Of a stretch of DNA of 64,000 nucleotides, positions 8,826 through 17,556 are shown in pieces. The notes beneath the pieces are model-generated. The model had not been told where the DNA came from, ran no database searches, and saw nothing but the letters and a program-made list of their open reading frames with translations. The position numbers and the translations under genes are program-made. This DNA comes from Bacteroidota bacterium (GTDB lineage: Bacteria; Bacteroidota; Bacteroidia; Bacteroidales; Cfx3-03), in contig JACAUB010000001.1 of NCBI GenBank assembly GCA_013390605.1, positions 1,056,180-1,120,179 on the forward strand. The letters are read 5' to 3'. How positions within the stretch are numbered: position 1 is the stretch's first letter; every line of letters begins with the position of its first letter.

Positions 8826-9761
8826 TCATGGTTGTTTTGCAATATGTCCCGGCGATATTTTCCTGTGTGATTTCCAGCATCGATTTAACTCCCCGCTCAT
8901 CAGATGCGCTTGTGAAGGTGTTAACATTTCAATACTGGAATGTGGACGTTCGTTATTATAGATACCTACAATAGACTGGATAGCCTTTTTAGTATCGACA
9001 TAGCCTTTCAAGCTCATCTCGTAGAGCCATTCTGTTTTGAGAATACCATTCACTCTTTCTGCAATAGCGTTTTCATAAGGATCTCCGTTTTCCGTCATAC
9101 TGATATTGATATAGTGCTTTTTAAGGCACTTCACATATTTTAAACTGCAATATTGTATTCCGCGATCAGAGTGATGAATGAGCTCTCCATGATCATCAGC
9201 AAGTTGGCTAATGGCCATGTTTAAGGCCAAGACGGCATTGTGAGCCTCTATTGTATCAGAAAGTTGCCAACCTATGATTTTACGTGAATAGGCATCGGTA
9301 ATTAAAAAAAGATATAGAAACTTTTTTTCTACTCTGATGTAAGTAATATCGCTTACCCATAACTGGTTAGGTCTTAATGGGATAAATTCTTTAGTCAGGT
9401 TTGGATATTTGTGCAGCCAGTGATGCGAATCAGTCGTATACGCTCGTGTTTTTCGCTTGTGTACTAGTAATGCCTGATCTCGCAACAAATCAAAAAAAGC
9501 ATCACGTCCAATCTGTTGATTGGTAGGGATTTGTTGTGAAACTATGTGCCATAGTTTGCGCCCTCCCAAACGTTTTTGTTTCTCCCGTATGCTTTTAACA
9601 ATAGTGAGAATCAGATCTTTATTGACCTGCTGTTTAAAATCCTCTTTATCTTTTTTATAATATGCCTGACGGGTTTTGCCAAACAGTGAGCAGAGTGCAC
9701 CTACTGGGTGATGAGACTCTGTGGCTTTTATATCTTCTACTGTTTGGCTCCAGGTTTTTTT
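8826..9761 (-). CDS. IS3-family transposase OrfB (DDE integrase domain), expressed by -1 frameshift
   Basis: Catalytic part of the transposase, open from the slippery site to 8826. It begins KKTWSQTVEDIKA, continues through an HTH_21-type region (LCSLFGKTRQAYYKK), and enters the rve domain. The DDE triad is complete: D in VSDITYIRVEKK, D in HHSDRGIQY and E in NAIAERVNGILKTEW. An internal TTG at 9569 could start a shorter protein, but the upstream open frame with family sequence shows that the real product is the OrfAB fusion (about 420 residues). It cuts and joins the IS ends. Confidence 0.9.
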   Translation of the reverse strand, partial: KKTWSQTVEDIKATESHHPVGALCSLFGKTRQAYYKKDKEDFKQQVNKDLILTIVKSIREKQKRLGGRKLWHIVSQQIPTNQQIGRDAFFDLLRDQALLVHKRKTRAYTTDSHHWLHKYPNLTKEFIPLRPNQLWVSDITYIRVEKKFLYLFLITDAYSRKIIGWQLSDTIEAHNAVLALNMAISQLADDHGELIHHSDRGIQYCSLKYVKCLKKHYINISMTENGDPYENAIAERVNGILKTEWLYEMSLKGYVDTKKAIQSIVGIYNNERPHSSIEMLTPSQAHLMSGELNRCWKSHRKISPGHIAKQP

Positions 9762-10087
9762 CTTATTGGAATCTTAAACTGTTTCTCAGCAATATCAATC
9801 ATCACATTCAGTGCACGATTACGCAGTTGTTCCATGTCCAGATCCTTGCGTAGTCTGTGATTCTCTGCTTCAAGTTCCTGCAGACTTTTAACTGGTTCTG
9901 TATTCCCTGTTTTGGCTTTCATTGTACGCTGGCTTAAATAACCATATTTCTGAATCCATCCGTTAATTGAAGCATGACCCTTGATCCCATATTTGAGCTC
10001 CGCTTCTTTTTTACCAATCTTTCCATCCTCTACTTTTTGTACTAGAGATCGTTTAAATTTGTCTGAATAACGATTATACGTTCTCAT
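9737..10087 (-). CDS. IS3-family transposase OrfA (HTH and leucine-zipper protein)
   Basis: 116 residues. The N-terminal HTH_Tnp_1 segment (YSDKFKRSLVQKVEDGK, KKEAELKYGIKGHASINGW) binds the IS ends, and a heptad-rich C-terminal part (LQELEAENHRLRKDLDMEQL) forms a leucine zipper for multimerisation. The ATG at 10087 lies 39 bp inside the right terminal repeat. OrfA overlaps the OrfB frame by about 25 bp including the frameshift heptamer, as usual in the family. Produced alone it normally represses transposition. Confidence 0.9.
   Translation of the reverse strand: MRTYNRYSDKFKRSLVQKVEDGKIGKKEAELKYGIKGHASINGWIQKYGYLSQRTMKAKTGNTEPVKSLQELEAENHRLRKDLDMEQLRNRALNVMIDIAEKQFKIPIRKKPGAKQ
9755..9761 (-). 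promoter_or_regulatory. A7 programmed -1 frameshift heptamer in the IS
   Basis: On the minus strand OrfA reads AGA AAA AAA CCT, giving the X XXY YYZ form A-AAA-AAA; slipping back one base gives AAA AAA ACC TGG in the OrfB frame. The OrfB frame is closed just upstream (TAA at 9774-9776) and OrfA stops 15 bp downstream, so the fusion must form here. Confidence 0.8.
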
Positions 10088-10126
10088 TGCTTGCCTGATT
10101 TAGATTAACAATTAATTCTAACTTTT

Positions 10127-10150
10127 GTCAACCTATATTAGGATAAGACA
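10127..10150 (-). repeat. IS terminal inverted repeat, right end
   Basis: On the minus strand begins TGTCTTATCCTAA and ends GTTGAC; pairs with the left end 8702-8725. Confidence 0.85.
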
Positions 10151-10330
10151 TGTAATTGTATATTGATTATCAGATATTTATCTATGTGATTTGTGATAAT
10201 GATTTAAAGGTGTTGCAAAACAGTTTGAGAAATGATAAAACGCTAGTTTAGTATGATTGCTACAAAGATATGAAGGTGTTGGCTCTTTTTGGCAGGATCT
10301 GCAATACATTTTTAATAAAAAAATAAAAAA

Positions 10331-10362
10331 CAAAAAAAAGAGAAGTTGTTTCCAACTTCTCT
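10331..10362 (-). terminator. Rho-independent terminator of the small lipoprotein gene
   Basis: A perfect 10-bp stem AGAGAAGTTG/CAACTTCTCT (10339-10348, 10353-10362) with a 4-base loop. On the minus strand it is followed by eight T residues; on the plus strand by TTTTT, so it may work in both directions. Confidence 0.85.
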
Positions 10363-10392
10363 TTTTATGAAGAAATCCCTAAGGGAGATTTC

Positions 10393-10620
10393 TTACTTTT
10401 TCTTTTTAGCTTCAGGTTTAGCAGCTTCTACTTTCTTAGCAGTAGTATCCTTAACAGTTGAATCTACTTTCTTAGTAGTGTCAGCAGCCATAACAGCAGC
10501 AATGCTGTCAGCTTTCTTGATGCTATCAGCTTTTAATTGCTCAGCACTAGGAGTGTTTGATTTACAAGCTACTGCAGCAAATAATGCTACTACTGAAACG
10601 AGAACAAATAACTTCTTCAT
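10393..10620 (-). CDS. Small Lys/Ala/Asp-rich lipoprotein, 75 aa
   Basis: The N-terminus MKKLFVLVSVVALFAAVAC is a lipoprotein signal with lipobox residues AVAC, so Cys19 should be lipidated. The mature part is low-complexity (ADSIKKADSIAAVMAAD, DTTKKVDSTVKDTTAKKVE) and ends in KKKK. No domain was recognised; similar charged, repeat-like small lipoproteins occur in Bacteroidetes with unknown roles. The frame extends upstream to 10656, but the Met at 10620 starts the signal peptide. It has its own strong terminator and is monocistronic. Confidence 0.7.
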   Translation of the reverse strand: MKKLFVLVSVVALFAAVACKSNTPSAEQLKADSIKKADSIAAVMAADTTKKVDSTVKDTTAKKVEAAKPEAKKKK

Positions 10621-10956
10621 TTTTCGAATTTTGTTGTTGGTTAATATTCGGCACAAATATACGCACTATTGATAAAATGCAAGTGGTTTCAATAAAAAAA
10701 CCGTGTATTTTTTTAATAATTATTTGGTGTTTAATTTTTATTAATAGTGTTTTGATACTGTTTTTTTAGAATTTTTAACATTTATAAAATTGTAAATCAG
10801 TAGAATATATGCCGGATTAAAGGTTTTTTTTACGTAAATAAGGATGTAGAAGAAGTCAAATATTTGGGGAAAAAATCCCCAGTATGTTTATACCTGGTTT
10901 ATTTAAACTTCATATAATCCCGAATATTTCTTAATTTTGTACCAATAATTTAAGCG
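10621..10956. other. Divergent intergenic region, promoters only
   Basis: AT-rich spacer between the minus-strand lipoprotein gene and the plus-strand LtaS-like gene. A TAATTTTG box near 10932-10939 is a possible -7 element for the LtaS-like gene. No coding or structured RNA signal seen. Confidence 0.4.
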
Positions 10957-12903
10957 ATGATCAGAACTAAATACACCTCCTCGAACCTTTTTCTCGTTTG
11001 GTCTGTAAGATTCCTCACGATATTACTATTATATTCTATTTGTAGAATATTATTCTATTCTTTTAATACTGGATTATTTCCTTCTATAGATTTTATTGGG
11101 CTTTTACAATGCATGTTTTATGGCTTACGATTTGATATCTCGGCTATTCTGTTTTTGAATCTTCCTATTATTGCGTTATTAATACTACCCTTTAGTTTTA
11201 AAAAGAGAGAATCATATCAAAAGGCATTGATTATACTTTTTATTGTAATAAATTCGCTTGGATTCCTTGCAAATAATGCTGATATGGCTTTTTACAGATT
11301 TTCGTTAAAAAGAACTGGATCTGATATATTTAACTTCTTTGGCTTAGGGGGAGGACATGATATTCTAACTGAGGTTCCACTATTTTTGAGGGACTTTTGG
11401 TATGTTTTTGTAATTTGGGTTTTAATGACTTTGTTTTTATTAGTCATTTCTAAAAGATTTATTTACAAAAGATCATTTAATTATCAACAACCTTTTATTT
11501 ATTTTATTAGTCAGTTTTTGGGAATGTTAATTATTGGCGGCCTTGCAGTTATTGGGATGCGAGGAGGACTCCAATTGCGACCGATAAGTCCTATAACAGC
11601 TAGTCGTATGGCAGATCCTTTGAATGCACCAGTAGTTTTGAATACCACTTTTACAATGTTAAAGAGTGTTGAAGGTAATGGGTTGATCGATCCTCATTTT
11701 TATTCGGATAAAGAAGTTGCAAAAATATACAATCCCGAGCAGTCGTTCCCACTAAATCCAAGTGATACAGCTCATTTTCAAAAACAAAATGTTGTAGTAC
11801 TCATTCTGGAGAGTTTTTCTGCCGAACATTTTGGTGTTTTTAACAAAGGGGTTAATAATGGAAAATATCAGGGTTTTACACCATTTCTCGACTCACTTGT
11901 TGGTAATTGTCTTGCTTACAAAGGTTTTGCTAATGGTAAAAGAACTATCGAAGGGGTTCCTGCTGTTTTAACGGGCATACCAAATCTGATTTCGGGTGAC
12001 TTTATCACTTCTAAATATAATGCGAATAAAATAAATAGTCTTGCAAGTATTTTAAACCAACAGGGATATTATTCAGCCTTCTTTCATGGAGGTACAAATG
12101 GTACGATGGGTTTTGATGACTTCACTAAGTCTGCTGGTTTCACAGCTTACTTTGGTAGGAAAGAGTATAATAACGAAAATGATTTTGATGGAAAATGGGG
12201 AATATGGGACGAGCATTTTCTGCAATATACAGCCAATAAAATGAACGATTTTAAACAGCCATTCTTTTCTGCTATTTTCACGCTATCGTCTCATCATCCG
12301 TATTCCATTCCCGCTGAATATAAAGGAAAGTTTAGAAAAGGTAATTTGCCTATTCAGGAGAGTGTGATGTACTCGGATTTTGCTGTTAGGAAATTTTTTA
12401 AAACGGTTTCAAAGATGCCCTGGTATAAAAGCACACTCTTTGTTATTACTGCTGATCATACTTCGGAAGGTGATTTGCCAGAATACAAAAGTAGAGTTGG
12501 GGAATTTCAGGTTCCTATCCTTTTCTTTAAGCCTGCTGGAAACCTTAAAGGGTATCATGAAAAAGTTGTTCAACAGGTTGATATTTTGCCTTCTATATTG
12601 GATTATCTAAAATATAAGGGGAAAGTTATTTCATTTGGGCATTCTGTTTTTGATTCTACAGCTTTAAAGATAAATGTTACGTTTATTAACGATAATTACC
12701 AAATTATTCAAGATAATTATGCGCTAGAATTTGATGGAAAAGTAAGTCATGGGTTGTTTGATTATAAAAGTGACCCACTATTAAAAAAGAATCTGATAAA
12801 TATCAATCGGAAAAAAGCAGTTGATATGGAAAAGATTTTAAAAGCCGTTATTCAACAATATAACTCCAGAATGATTAATAACAAACTGGTAGTTAGTAAA
12901 TAG
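10957..12903 (+). CDS. LtaS-like phosphoglycerol/phosphoethanolamine transferase (alkaline phosphatase superfamily)
   Basis: A 648-residue inner-membrane enzyme. Five hydrophobic helices (about residues 15-35, 42-80, 88-108, 145-167, 180-202) anchor a periplasmic sulfatase domain from about residue 278. Residues matching the LtaS active site: Glu285 (ILESFSAEHFG), Thr330 as nucleophile (GKRTIEGVPAVLTG), His446/His447 (SSHHPYS) and Asp500/His501 (ITADHTSEG). Family members transfer head groups from phosphatidylglycerol or phosphatidylethanolamine to glycans and release diacylglycerol. A Gram-negative host does not make lipoteichoic acid, so the acceptor is more likely an envelope glycan. The kinase-like gene starts 4 bp downstream. 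Confidence 0.85.
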   Translation: MIRTKYTSSNLFLVWSVRFLTILLLYSICRILFYSFNTGLFPSIDFIGLLQCMFYGLRFDISAILFLNLPIIALLILPFSFKKRESYQKALIILFIVINSLGFLANNADMAFYRFSLKRTGSDIFNFFGLGGGHDILTEVPLFLRDFWYVFVIWVLMTLFLLVISKRFIYKRSFNYQQPFIYFISQFLGMLIIGGLAVIGMRGGLQLRPISPITASRMADPLNAPVVLNTTFTMLKSVEGNGLIDPHFYSDKEVAKIYNPEQSFPLNPSDTAHFQKQNVVVLILESFSAEHFGVFNKGVNNGKYQGFTPFLDSLVGNCLAYKGFANGKRTIEGVPAVLTGIPNLISGDFITSKYNANKINSLASILNQQGYYSAFFHGGTNGTMGFDDFTKSAGFTAYFGRKEYNNENDFDGKWGIWDEHFLQYTANKMNDFKQPFFSAIFTLSSHHPYSIPAEYKGKFRKGNLPIQESVMYSDFAVRKFFKTVSKMPWYKSTLFVITADHTSEGDLPEYKSRVGEFQVPILFFKPAGNLKGYHEKVVQQVDILPSILDYLKYKGKVISFGHSVFDSTALKINVTFINDNYQIIQDNYALEFDGKVSHGLFDYKSDPLLKKNLININRKKAVDMEKILKAVIQQYNSRMINNKLVVSK

Positions 12904-12907
12904 AAAA

Positions 12908-13792
12908 ATGAGAAAGAAACGAGTTTTATTTATTGTAAATCCCGCTTCTGGTCCACGCCATAATTCTGCAGATGAATTTGCTTCTTTAGTTTCTGAATTT
13001 GTAGATACAACAATTTTTGATTTTCATATTGAGATTACGCAATATGCACGTCATGCATCTGAGCTAAGTAGAGCGGCCGTGAAAAATAAAATTGATGTTG
13101 TTGTTGCAGTGGGTGGAGATGGAACATTAAATGAAGTTGCCGGTGAACTAATAAATACTGAGACTCTTTTGGGAATTATCCCAGCAGGGTCTGGTAATGG
13201 TTTAGCTCGCCATTTAAATATTCCATTGGAGATGGGACAAGCCATCTCTGTGATTAATAAAATGCAAATACTTAATATGGATACGATTAAGGTCAATAAT
13301 ATCCCATATTTAAGTATAGCAGGCATTGGATTTGATGCTTTTGTTGCTGAAAAGTTTGCAGGTAATAAGACAAGAGGTTTCAGAACCTATTTGAATATTG
13401 TCTCTTCTGAATATTATTATTACAAACCTCAGGAATATAGATTGTTGATCGATGGGAATTCGGAAACACATAAAGCACTGTTTATAAGTTTTGCTAATTC
13501 TGATCAGTTTGGCTATAATACCAGCATTGCTCCCAATGCACGTGTTGACGATGGCTTAATGGATATCTGTATTGTTCAGAAGATTCCGCTCTATTCCATT
13601 CCATTTACTGCTCCACTTTTATTTATTAAACAGGTGCATAGATCTACTTTCGTTAACATTATTAAAGCCAAAGAAGTGATTGTAAATACCAAAAAAACAT
13701 TAATAGTAAATATTGATGGTGAGCCTGTTTCGTTAAAAGGACCACTACATTTTTCTATTAATCCTCGTTCACTGAATGTCATTATTCCTTAA
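12908..13792 (+). CDS. Diacylglycerol/lipid kinase family protein (YegS/DagK type)
   Basis: A 294-residue cytosolic lipid kinase. The DAGK catalytic domain opens with VLFIVNPASGPRHN and holds the nucleotide loop VVAVGGDGTLNEVAGEL (about residues 60-77) and IIPAGSGNGLARHLN. The C-terminal domain contains IAGIGFDAFVA and ends with INVDGEP-like sequence (VNIDGEPVSLKGP). It phosphorylates diacylglycerol, or a related lipid, using ATP. The 4-bp gap to the upstream LtaS-like gene and the 11-bp gap to the next gene show an operon; re-phosphorylation of diacylglycerol released by that enzyme is a reasonable inference. Confidence 0.88.
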   Translation: MRKKRVLFIVNPASGPRHNSADEFASLVSEFVDTTIFDFHIEITQYARHASELSRAAVKNKIDVVVAVGGDGTLNEVAGELINTETLLGIIPAGSGNGLARHLNIPLEMGQAISVINKMQILNMDTIKVNNIPYLSIAGIGFDAFVAEKFAGNKTRGFRTYLNIVSSEYYYYKPQEYRLLIDGNSETHKALFISFANSDQFGYNTSIAPNARVDDGLMDICIVQKIPLYSIPFTAPLLFIKQVHRSTFVNIIKAKEVIVNTKKTLIVNIDGEPVSLKGPLHFSINPRSLNVIIP

Positions 13793-13803
13793 AATCAATA
13801 GTT

Positions 13804-14145
13804 ATGGCAAAAAAAACAAATCCTATAGGAATTGTCTTTTCGACAAACCCTGATTATAAGTATCAATTTCAGAACGATACAACTCCGGATACGTTATCCC
13901 CTTCAAAACAAGATCTACGCGTGATGCTTGATAAAAAGCAACGAGGAGGCAAAAAAGTGACTTTAGTTACTGGATTTATTGGTAAGGATCAAGATCTTGC
14001 TGATTTAGGGAAAATATTGAAAAGTAAATGTGGGGTTGGAGGGACAACCAAAGATGGTGAGATTATTATTCAAGGCGATTTTAGAGATAAGGTTATAGAA
14101 TTACTTCAAAAGATGGATTATAAAGTTAAAAAAGCAGGAGGGTGA
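13804..14145 (+). CDS. eIF1/SUI1-like translation factor (YciH family)
   Basis: A 113-residue bacterial SUI1 protein. The C-terminal eIF1 fold shows DKKQRGGKKVTLVTGFIG, LKSKCGVGGTTKDGEIIIQG and DFRDKVIELLQKMDYKVKKAG, the family core. The N-terminal 40 residues (MAKKTNPIGIVFSTNPDYKY) are less conserved. Relatives bind the ribosome and can affect start-codon fidelity or stress translation; no essential role is known. It is the last gene of the LtaS-like/DagK-like operon. Confidence 0.88.
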   Translation: MAKKTNPIGIVFSTNPDYKYQFQNDTTPDTLSPSKQDLRVMLDKKQRGGKKVTLVTGFIGKDQDLADLGKILKSKCGVGGTTKDGEIIIQGDFRDKVIELLQKMDYKVKKAGG

Positions 14146-14254
14146 GGCTCTGTTTTTTATCAAAAACTCGATTCTGATATGAATACTTAGTATGGGTATT
14201 TAAAAACATCTTATTATTTTTGCATCTGACATCTATTTTTTTATTTCTATAGCT

Positions 14255-15661
14255 ATGAAAAAAATAATCGCTGGTTTTCTTGCACTGCTAATGTTATTCC
14301 CTCTTTTAATGAACGGGCAAACAAAAGACGGATCTGTAACTGATGATGTTTTAAAGGAGGTTCGTAAACAGTTTGCCAATGAACCTAAGGCTTCTGCTTT
14401 GATGAATGCCATATCTAATAATAAGATCAAAGACTTGGCATTGAATAGAAGTTTAGCAGGAAAAATTGATCACTACTTTTCGTATAGGGTCAAATCTAAA
14501 GGGATTACGAATCAAAAATCGTCGGGAAGGTGTTGGTTATTTACAGGTCTGAATGTTTTTAGACCTACAGCTATTGCGAAATTAGGAATTAATGAATTTG
14601 AATTTTCGCAAAACTATAATTTTTTCTGGGATCAGTTTGAAAAATCTAATCTGTTTTTAGAAGGTATAATTGCTACATCAAATAAGCCACTAACCGATAG
14701 AACTGTTGAATGGCTATTGAAGAATCCAATAGGCGATGGGGGGCAGTGGACGACATTTGCTGATGTTGTTACAAAATATGGTTTAGTTCCATCTTCGGTA
14801 ATGCCCGAAACAAAACATACTGAAAATACGGGTGAATTAACTTCTTTACTTTCCTCAACATTAAGGACATATGGGATGAGTTTAAGGGCAAAGGTTAAAT
14901 CAAATCAACCTATTCCATTTGCTGATTTACGAGTTGAAAAGGTTAAAATGCTTTCTGATATATACCGTATATTAAGTTATTGTTTGGGCGAACCTCCAAC
15001 CACATTTACCTGGAGATATAAAGATAGTACAGACAAAATTGTAAATGCCGGGATATTTACTCCTCAATCATTTTATCAAACGATTATAGGTGTTAACTTG
15101 AAAGATTATGTGATGTTTATGAATGATCCTTCACGCGATTTTTATAAGCTTTATGAAATTCAGTATGATCGTAATATGGCTGATGGAAGTAACTGGCATT
15201 ATATAAATTTACCTACAGATGATTTAAAAGAGCTTGCCAAAAAAAGTATAATGAACAATGAGGCACTCTATTTCTCATGTGATGTAGGCAAGCAACTTAA
15301 TTCAACTGCAGGTATTTTAAATGTTGGCCAATATCAACCTGATCAGTTGTTTTCCATAAAGTTGAATATGGATAAAAAACAACGGATTCAGACTAATGAA
15401 AGCTCTTCATCACATGGAATGGCCTTAATAGGTGTTGATACTGATAAAGACGGCAAACCGATTAACTGGTTACTCGAGAATAGTTGGGGCGCAGAAAGTG
15501 GTCATAATGGATATCTTACAATGACTGATAAATGGTTTGACGAGTATATGTTTAGATTGGTTGTAAACAAAAAATATATTCCTGCAGAAATAATGAAAAT
15601 ACTTGACAAAGAAGCAATTTTATTGCCTCCTTGGGATCCCATGTTTTCTCCTGAACAATAA
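14255..15661 (+). CDS. Secreted C1 family aminopeptidase (bleomycin hydrolase/PepC-like)
   Basis: A 468-residue papain-fold cysteine peptidase with a signal peptide (MKKIIAGFLALLMLFPLLMN, then GQ). The catalytic Cys93 lies in NQKSSGRCWLFTGLN, the His in SSSHGMALIGVDTD and the Asn in WLLENSWG; the order matches C1B. Cytosolic bleomycin hydrolases lack a signal; export as seen here is common in Bacteroidales and points to a role in peptide nutrition. The start codon follows a short leader with a TATTTTTG box at 14215-14222. It is separated from its neighbours by about 100 bp on each side, so it is probably monocistronic. Confidence 0.88.
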   Translation: MKKIIAGFLALLMLFPLLMNGQTKDGSVTDDVLKEVRKQFANEPKASALMNAISNNKIKDLALNRSLAGKIDHYFSYRVKSKGITNQKSSGRCWLFTGLNVFRPTAIAKLGINEFEFSQNYNFFWDQFEKSNLFLEGIIATSNKPLTDRTVEWLLKNPIGDGGQWTTFADVVTKYGLVPSSVMPETKHTENTGELTSLLSSTLRTYGMSLRAKVKSNQPIPFADLRVEKVKMLSDIYRILSYCLGEPPTTFTWRYKDSTDKIVNAGIFTPQSFYQTIIGVNLKDYVMFMNDPSRDFYKLYEIQYDRNMADGSNWHYINLPTDDLKELAKKSIMNNEALYFSCDVGKQLNSTAGILNVGQYQPDQLFSIKLNMDKKQRIQTNESSSSHGMALIGVDTDKDGKPINWLLENSWGAESGHNGYLTMTDKWFDEYMFRLVVNKKYIPAEIMKILDKEAILLPPWDPMFSPEQ

Positions 15662-15758
15662 GTTCTTTTCATGCTTTATAGAATGGAGTATTGCTATAGG
15701 GTTTCGATGCTTACCGGATTAATGATGATGATAAATTAAAAAAAATAATTATAAAACT

Positions 15759-17009
15759 ATGCTTACTATTTTAGGCGAAAATGTAATACAATGGCTTAAA
15801 CAATTAGGTTGCTCTACTTCAACGGCTACTCAGCTATGGAATATGACTGATTTTATATTGGTTTTAATTTTATCTGTTATTCTATATTATATTGCAAAAT
15901 TTATAATTGTACGCGTTTTTAAACGAATTGCAGACAAAACTGAGAATGTTTGGGATGATATATTACTAGAAAATCGTGTTTTTCATCGGATGGCTTTTTT
16001 GATTCCGGGATTTTTGATTTATGCTTTAGCACCTGAAACTTTAAGCGAATTTGGTACAACAACAGTGCATGTTGTTCATACTTTGACCAGTATATACATC
16101 ATTTGCATTTTTATGTTTATTATTAACTCGTTTTTCAATGCTGTAGATGGAATATACCAAACATTAGAGGTTTCAAAGTATCGACCTATTAAACCGTATC
16201 TTCAGGTTGCATCTATCATTGTTTATGTGATTGGAGGAATTTTGATTCTCGCTTATGTCTTAAACGAAAAACCAGCTTCCTTTTTGGCAGGACTTGGTGC
16301 AGCTTCTGCAATTTTATTATTTGTTTTTAAGGATGTAATTCTTGGCTTAGTAGGAGGAATTCAACTTTCTGCAAATGATATGGTGCGTCCGGGTGATTGG
16401 ATATCAATGCCAAAATATGGTGCTGATGGAACGATTACAGAAATAACATTAACTACAGTTAAAATCAGAAATGGAGATATGACAATTACTACAATTCCTA
16501 CCTATGCGCTTGTATCTGATTCTTTTCAAAATTTCAGAGGGATGACTGAATCTGAGGGCCGTAGGATAAAACGGTCTGTGCTGATTAATATGAATAGTGT
16601 TAAATTTTGTGATAGAGAATTGCTTGAGAAGTTTGGTAAAATACAATTAATCTCAGATTATATATCGAAGAAAGAGATTGAATTGGCTGAATTTAATGCT
16701 GGAAATAATCATGATGCTACAGTTTTGGTAAACGGAAAGCGCCAAACTAATCTGGGGATTTTTAGAGCATATCTTGATGCTTATCTTCGTAGTAATCCAG
16801 ATTTGAACCAATCAATGTCGTTGTTAGTCAGACAACTGCAACCTACAGAATTAGGATTACCAATCGAAATCTACGCTTTTAGTAAAATTAAGGAATGGGT
16901 TGAATATGAACGCATTCAAGCTGATTTATTTGATCACATCTTGGCAATAATTCCAGAGTTTGAATTGCAAGTCTTTCAGCGTCCTTCGGGAAATGATGTT
17001 AAGAGCTAA
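15759..17009 (+). CDS. MscS-family mechanosensitive ion channel (YbdG/MscM-like)
   Basis: A 416-residue membrane protein. Helices at about 26-50, 72-90, 105-128 and 150-170 precede the pore-lining segment (PASFLAGLGAASAILLFVFKDVILGLVGGIQL), with the conserved Gly/Ala pattern of MscS TM3. The beta-domain follows (MVRPGDWISMPKYGADGTITEITLTTVKIRNGD, IPTYALVSDSF). The C-terminal part, with an insertion near residues 285-335, resembles YbdG rather than MscS itself. It would open under membrane tension to release solutes. The start ATG follows an A-rich leader. Confidence 0.88.
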   Translation: MLTILGENVIQWLKQLGCSTSTATQLWNMTDFILVLILSVILYYIAKFIIVRVFKRIADKTENVWDDILLENRVFHRMAFLIPGFLIYALAPETLSEFGTTTVHVVHTLTSIYIICIFMFIINSFFNAVDGIYQTLEVSKYRPIKPYLQVASIIVYVIGGILILAYVLNEKPASFLAGLGAASAILLFVFKDVILGLVGGIQLSANDMVRPGDWISMPKYGADGTITEITLTTVKIRNGDMTITTIPTYALVSDSFQNFRGMTESEGRRIKRSVLINMNSVKFCDRELLEKFGKIQLISDYISKKEIELAEFNAGNNHDATVLVNGKRQTNLGIFRAYLDAYLRSNPDLNQSMSLLVRQLQPTELGLPIEIYAFSKIKEWVEYERIQADLFDHILAIIPEFELQVFQRPSGNDVKS

Positions 17010-17063
17010 TCGCCTCTTGAAATTTTGGATTCTGGAAATGAGTTGGTCTGAAATAAAGATAAT

Positions 17064-17519
17064 TTAGTTTTTTCTATTGAATTCGGAAACATAATAATGT
17101 AAAGGCGCTAGTAGAAATCCGAAATTAGATTGCACATTAGGTTTGTGATGATCAAGATGTGCTTTCATAGTTGCACGAAGATATCTGTTAGTGTGTTTTT
17201 TTAAAATAGGGATGCGTTGGTGAACGTATATATCATGAAACATAAAATAGGCTAAGCCATAGAACATAATGCCTATGCCAAGCCAAAATCGATAATCAAG
17301 GCTATGCGTAGACCCTATATAGATTAACAGAATACTTGGAACTGAAAAAAATAAAGCGAACCAGTCATTTAATTCTAATTTACGACCGTCTCTGATGTGA
17401 TGATCTTTGTGCAGAATCCACAAAAAACCATGCATAACATATTTATGAGTGAACCAAGCTATAAATTCCATAAATATGAAACCTGCTAGAACCAATAGAA
17501 TAGAATCAATAATATCCAT
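17064..17519 (-). CDS. crtZ: Beta-carotene hydroxylase (CrtZ-type fatty-acid hydroxylase superfamily)
   Basis: A 151-residue membrane di-iron oxygenase. The histidine motifs are complete: HKYVMH (25-30), HKDHH (37-41), FHDIYVHQR, and AHLDHH near residue 118, between four hydrophobic segments. CrtZ adds 3-hydroxyl groups to beta-ionone rings, giving zeaxanthin from beta-carotene. Length and motif spacing match CrtZ better than larger sterol desaturases. It is the last gene of the carotenoid operon, 37 bp after idi. Hydroxylation needs a cyclised substrate, yet no cyclase gene is nearby. Confidence 0.87.
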   Translation of the reverse strand: MDIIDSILLVLAGFIFMEFIAWFTHKYVMHGFLWILHKDHHIRDGRKLELNDWFALFFSVPSILLIYIGSTHSLDYRFWLGIGIMFYGLAYFMFHDIYVHQRIPILKKHTNRYLRATMKAHLDHHKPNVQSNFGFLLAPLHYYVSEFNRKN

Positions 17520-17556
17520 TCGAGTATTTAGTAAAATGGTTTTGGTGTGCGTAAAT

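Larger units (their letters stand above)
8702..10150 (-). mobile_element. Complete IS3-family insertion sequence, 1449 bp
   Basis: Imperfect 24-bp terminal inverted repeats at 8702-8725 and 10127-10150 (17 of 24 positions identical; both begin TGTC and share TCCTAA and the inner GTTGAC) bound two overlapping transposase frames. The flanks 8699-8701 and 10151-10153 are both TGT, a 3-bp target duplication typical of the family. OrfA and OrfB are read on the minus strand and linked by an A7 slippery run. Everything needed for transposition seems intact, so the insertion may be recent and active. Confidence 0.92.

Noticed and set aside
8780..8974. Plus-strand frames within the IS (also 8940-9143, 9662-9853)
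   Set aside because: They are antisense to intact transposase frames and show no family similarity.
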